DNA of 64,000 nt from JAMQKA01 sp031569985 (GTDB taxonomy: Bacteria > Bacteroidota > Rhodothermia > Balneolales > Balneolaceae): positions 1 through 64,000 of the forward strand of contig NZ_JAMQKA010000002.1 of the NCBI RefSeq assembly GCF_031569985.1, in the 5' to 3' direction. Below the pieces are notes generated by a model, which was not told the origin of the DNA, did no database searches, and saw only the letters and a list, made by a program, of their open reading frames with translations. This document shows, one piece after another, positions 62,677-64,000 of the stretch (the stretch's first letter is position 1; every line of letters begins with the position of its first letter). The translations under genes and the position numbers were made by a program.

Positions 62677-62796
62677 GTGTTTCCAGCCAAATTTTGCTGT
62701 TATAGAGGGGCAAGCAGAACCGCCAGGATATAACTGTTCCTTATCTGGTTACATTACTTGCAAGTGAAATGGCGATATGGAAAGGGCTGGAACTAC

Positions 62797-63267
62797 TTAG
62801 TTGTAGAGAATACGGACAACCGTCTTGAGCGAAGCTGTTATCGTATCCTCAATCAAGGGAGGCGTGTACGAAACAAGTTGAAAGACCTGTGATTGCGGGA
62901 GGCTTTCAACTGTGCTGTAAAGAATACCATTAAGGAATTTGAGCGTGCGTTCCTGATCGAAACGTGTAGTCTGCTGTTCTTTTGAGCAAATCAGAGATAG
63001 GGAGACATCATGGTGACTGTCTTCAACATTATCAAAGGTAGGCTCTTCATGATCATGCTGATCTTCGGCATGTACTACCTCTTCCGAAGGGATGCTGAAG
63101 ATGGAACCGGCCTTGGATTCTATGTTGATCTGCCCGTTTTCCTCAAAGCAATAGACAAGATTGTCAACAAGCCCATGAATGGCAAGAAAATGAAGTCCAA
63201 ACAGGAAAAGTAGGGCAAGCGTGGTGCCTTTGAGGCTTTTCTTGTATGTGGATCGTATCTGTTGCAT
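62797..63267 (-). CDS. Hypothetical protein of metal-efflux locus, His/Asp-rich linker
   Basis: This 156-residue protein has an N-terminal membrane anchor or signal (TTLALLFLFGLHFLAIHGLV, about 14-33). The acidic-His segment VVHAEDQHDHEEPTFDNVED (about 64-83) could bind metal, and a C-terminal hydrophobic-basic part ends in VVRILYN. I do not recognise a family. Bacteroidota Czc-type operons often begin with such a short anchored protein. It is upstream of czcC by about 120 bp. Confidence 0.6.
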   Translation of the reverse strand: MQQIRSTYKKSLKGTTLALLFLFGLHFLAIHGLVDNLVYCFEENGQINIESKAGSIFSIPSEEVVHAEDQHDHEEPTFDNVEDSHHDVSLSLICSKEQQTTRFDQERTLKFLNGILYSTVESLPQSQVFQLVSYTPPLIEDTITASLKTVVRILYN

Positions 63268-63314
63268 TTGAAACTCTTTAAAATCAAATCCAAAGTTAGG
63301 GAATAGCTGGGAGG

Positions 63315-63351
63315 AAAAAAAGCAGTCTTTGTTAATTGAGACTGCTTTTTT
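63315..63351. terminator. Bidirectional hairpin terminator
   Basis: A AAAAAAGCAGTCT/AGACTGCTTTTTT stem has A- and T-runs on both sides. It ends the transcript of the small genes at 63367-63995 before the metal-efflux operon. Confidence 0.85.
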
Positions 63352-63366
63352 AAAGAAGGGATTATG

Positions 63367-63732
63367 CTACTCAACAAATTTATTGAATACCTTCCGAATA
63401 AATCCCCCCACACGGATCAATATTTTCCCACCAAACTGATCAATAACAATTCGCAGCTCATGCAAGAAAAGATCTAGCAGGCGCTCTTTTTCTTTGGGAG
63501 AGAGCTTACTTCCTTTCTCGCTTTTAGGATCTGTGTATTGGGCATACAAGCGAAGAATGTCTTGGGCTTTCTCAAATAGCCCGCGAATTTGAACTGAGGC
63601 TGACAAGGCAATTATGCCAAGGATAACCACCCCAATTTCAGCCAAATTATTTGGAGCCAGTAGGCCTGATAGCCAATCTGTATTGAGTAGAACTATTGTG
63701 GAAATGAATAAGAAAGATAGCGTTGTAATCAT
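63367..63732 (-). CDS. Hypothetical membrane protein, 121 aa
   Basis: The protein has two N-terminal hydrophobic segments (LSFLFISTIVLLNTDWLSGL; IGVVILGIIALSASVQIRGL). A helical, highly charged region follows (KLSPKEKERLLDLFLHELRI), then an amphipathic basic end (FGGKILIRVGGFIRKVFNKF). I recognise no family. Its start overlaps the stop of the upstream gene by four bases (ATGA). Confidence 0.55.
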   Translation of the reverse strand: MITTLSFLFISTIVLLNTDWLSGLLAPNNLAEIGVVILGIIALSASVQIRGLFEKAQDILRLYAQYTDPKSEKGSKLSPKEKERLLDLFLHELRIVIDQFGGKILIRVGGFIRKVFNKFVE

Positions 63733-63995
63733 CGTTTTTTCTTTGATTTATGGGATTTGTAGTGGAAAATTTTATCGGTTTTGATCTTGAGTTCGGAGTG
63801 GTCATTATCAAGTCTGGAGTTTCCGGGAATCCTATGACTTTGATTCTCCTGTATCTGCTGAAGCCACTTCCGACCTAAAACCTTTGCCTGCAGGTCTGAT
63901 AACCCTTCCCCTTTTCCTTTTAGCAATTCATCAACAGGATTGGTCTGCGTGGCCCCAGATGAGATCGCGATCATCCCGTACAGGTAACCGATCAT
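63729..63995 (-). CDS. Hypothetical protein, 88 aa, possibly 5'-incomplete
   Basis: The frame starts at ATG 63995, five bases from the window edge, so an upstream start may exist outside. It has Asn/Pro-rich and basic segments (QTNPVDELLKGKGEGLSDLQ; KVLGRKWLQQIQENQSHRI) and ends KSHKSKKKR. No family is recognised. It overlaps the next gene by four bases, suggesting one operon with 63367. Confidence 0.45.
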   Translation of the reverse strand: MIGYLYGMIAISSGATQTNPVDELLKGKGEGLSDLQAKVLGRKWLQQIQENQSHRIPGNSRLDNDHSELKIKTDKIFHYKSHKSKKKR

Positions 63996-64000
63996 CTCCA

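Noticed and set aside
1..64000. CRISPR arrays, rRNA genes or a replication origin
   Set aside because: No regularly spaced direct repeats, no rRNA-like conserved stretches and no DnaA-box cluster or parAB/rep genes were seen in the window.

Overview
The window reads as a chromosomal segment of a marine or saline Bacteroidota-like bacterium, most likely of the Balneolota/Rhodothermota side. The support is a SusC/SusD pair, many secreted lipoproteins of that style, small HMA-AraC regulators typical of the group, moderate GC, and compact ATGA-type gene overlaps. The assignment is inferred from protein style only.

Layout. (1) 1-126 is the 3' end of a bacterial group II intron. (2) 751-11590 is a polysaccharide utilisation locus: SusC, SusD (with an unexpected PDZ-like insert), two GH144-type glucanases and a GH3 beta-glucosidase, which together fit beta-1,2-glucan import and breakdown. 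A ~270 bp MITE sits between the two GH144 genes. (3) 11831-14208 holds a ketol-acid-reductoisomerase-like enzyme plus a GntP permease, probably for a sugar acid. (4) 14700-28265 is a carbohydrate regulon. A SorC-type regulator sits beside a secreted pectate-lyase-like protein, a DUF1593 lipoprotein, and an operon of FucI-like isomerase, split transketolase, sugar ABC transporter with DUF2291, and FGGY kinase. Near-identical palindromes upstream of the regulator, the lyase and the operon tie these together. The gene set resembles apiose-type pentose catabolism. Relics of DUF1593 genes flank the region on both sides.

(5) 28450-36000 is eroding DNA. It has a broken multicopper oxidase running in frame into a serine hydrolase, a second serine hydrolase, truncated regulators and truncated membrane-protein genes. 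It also holds a 39-residue Cys-rich peptide gene and an HMA-AraC regulator. (6) 36532-37554 is a PflX-like radical SAM gene.

(7) 37823-52876 is an apparent island bounded by the two halves of one tRNA-Arg(TCG) gene, split at the anticodon loop. It carries an AT-rich Gabija-like pair (OLD ATPase/TOPRIM nuclease and UvrD-like helicase), an AbiE toxin-antitoxin pair, and a thiol/metalloid-flavoured cluster (Cys-rich ArsR, ArsR-rhodanese fusion, rhodanese, two ERQCCPF-type small proteins, methyltransferases, YnfA, DoxX, sterol-desaturase family). It also has an IS30 fragment and an MscS channel.

(8) 53142-62676 is a heavy-metal export locus: Zn/Cd-type P-type ATPase, SpoIIAA-like protein, Cys-rich GDCC protein, HMA-AraC regulator, PII-like protein and a CzcCBA/CusCBA-type RND pump. 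Small uncharacterised genes follow to the window end.
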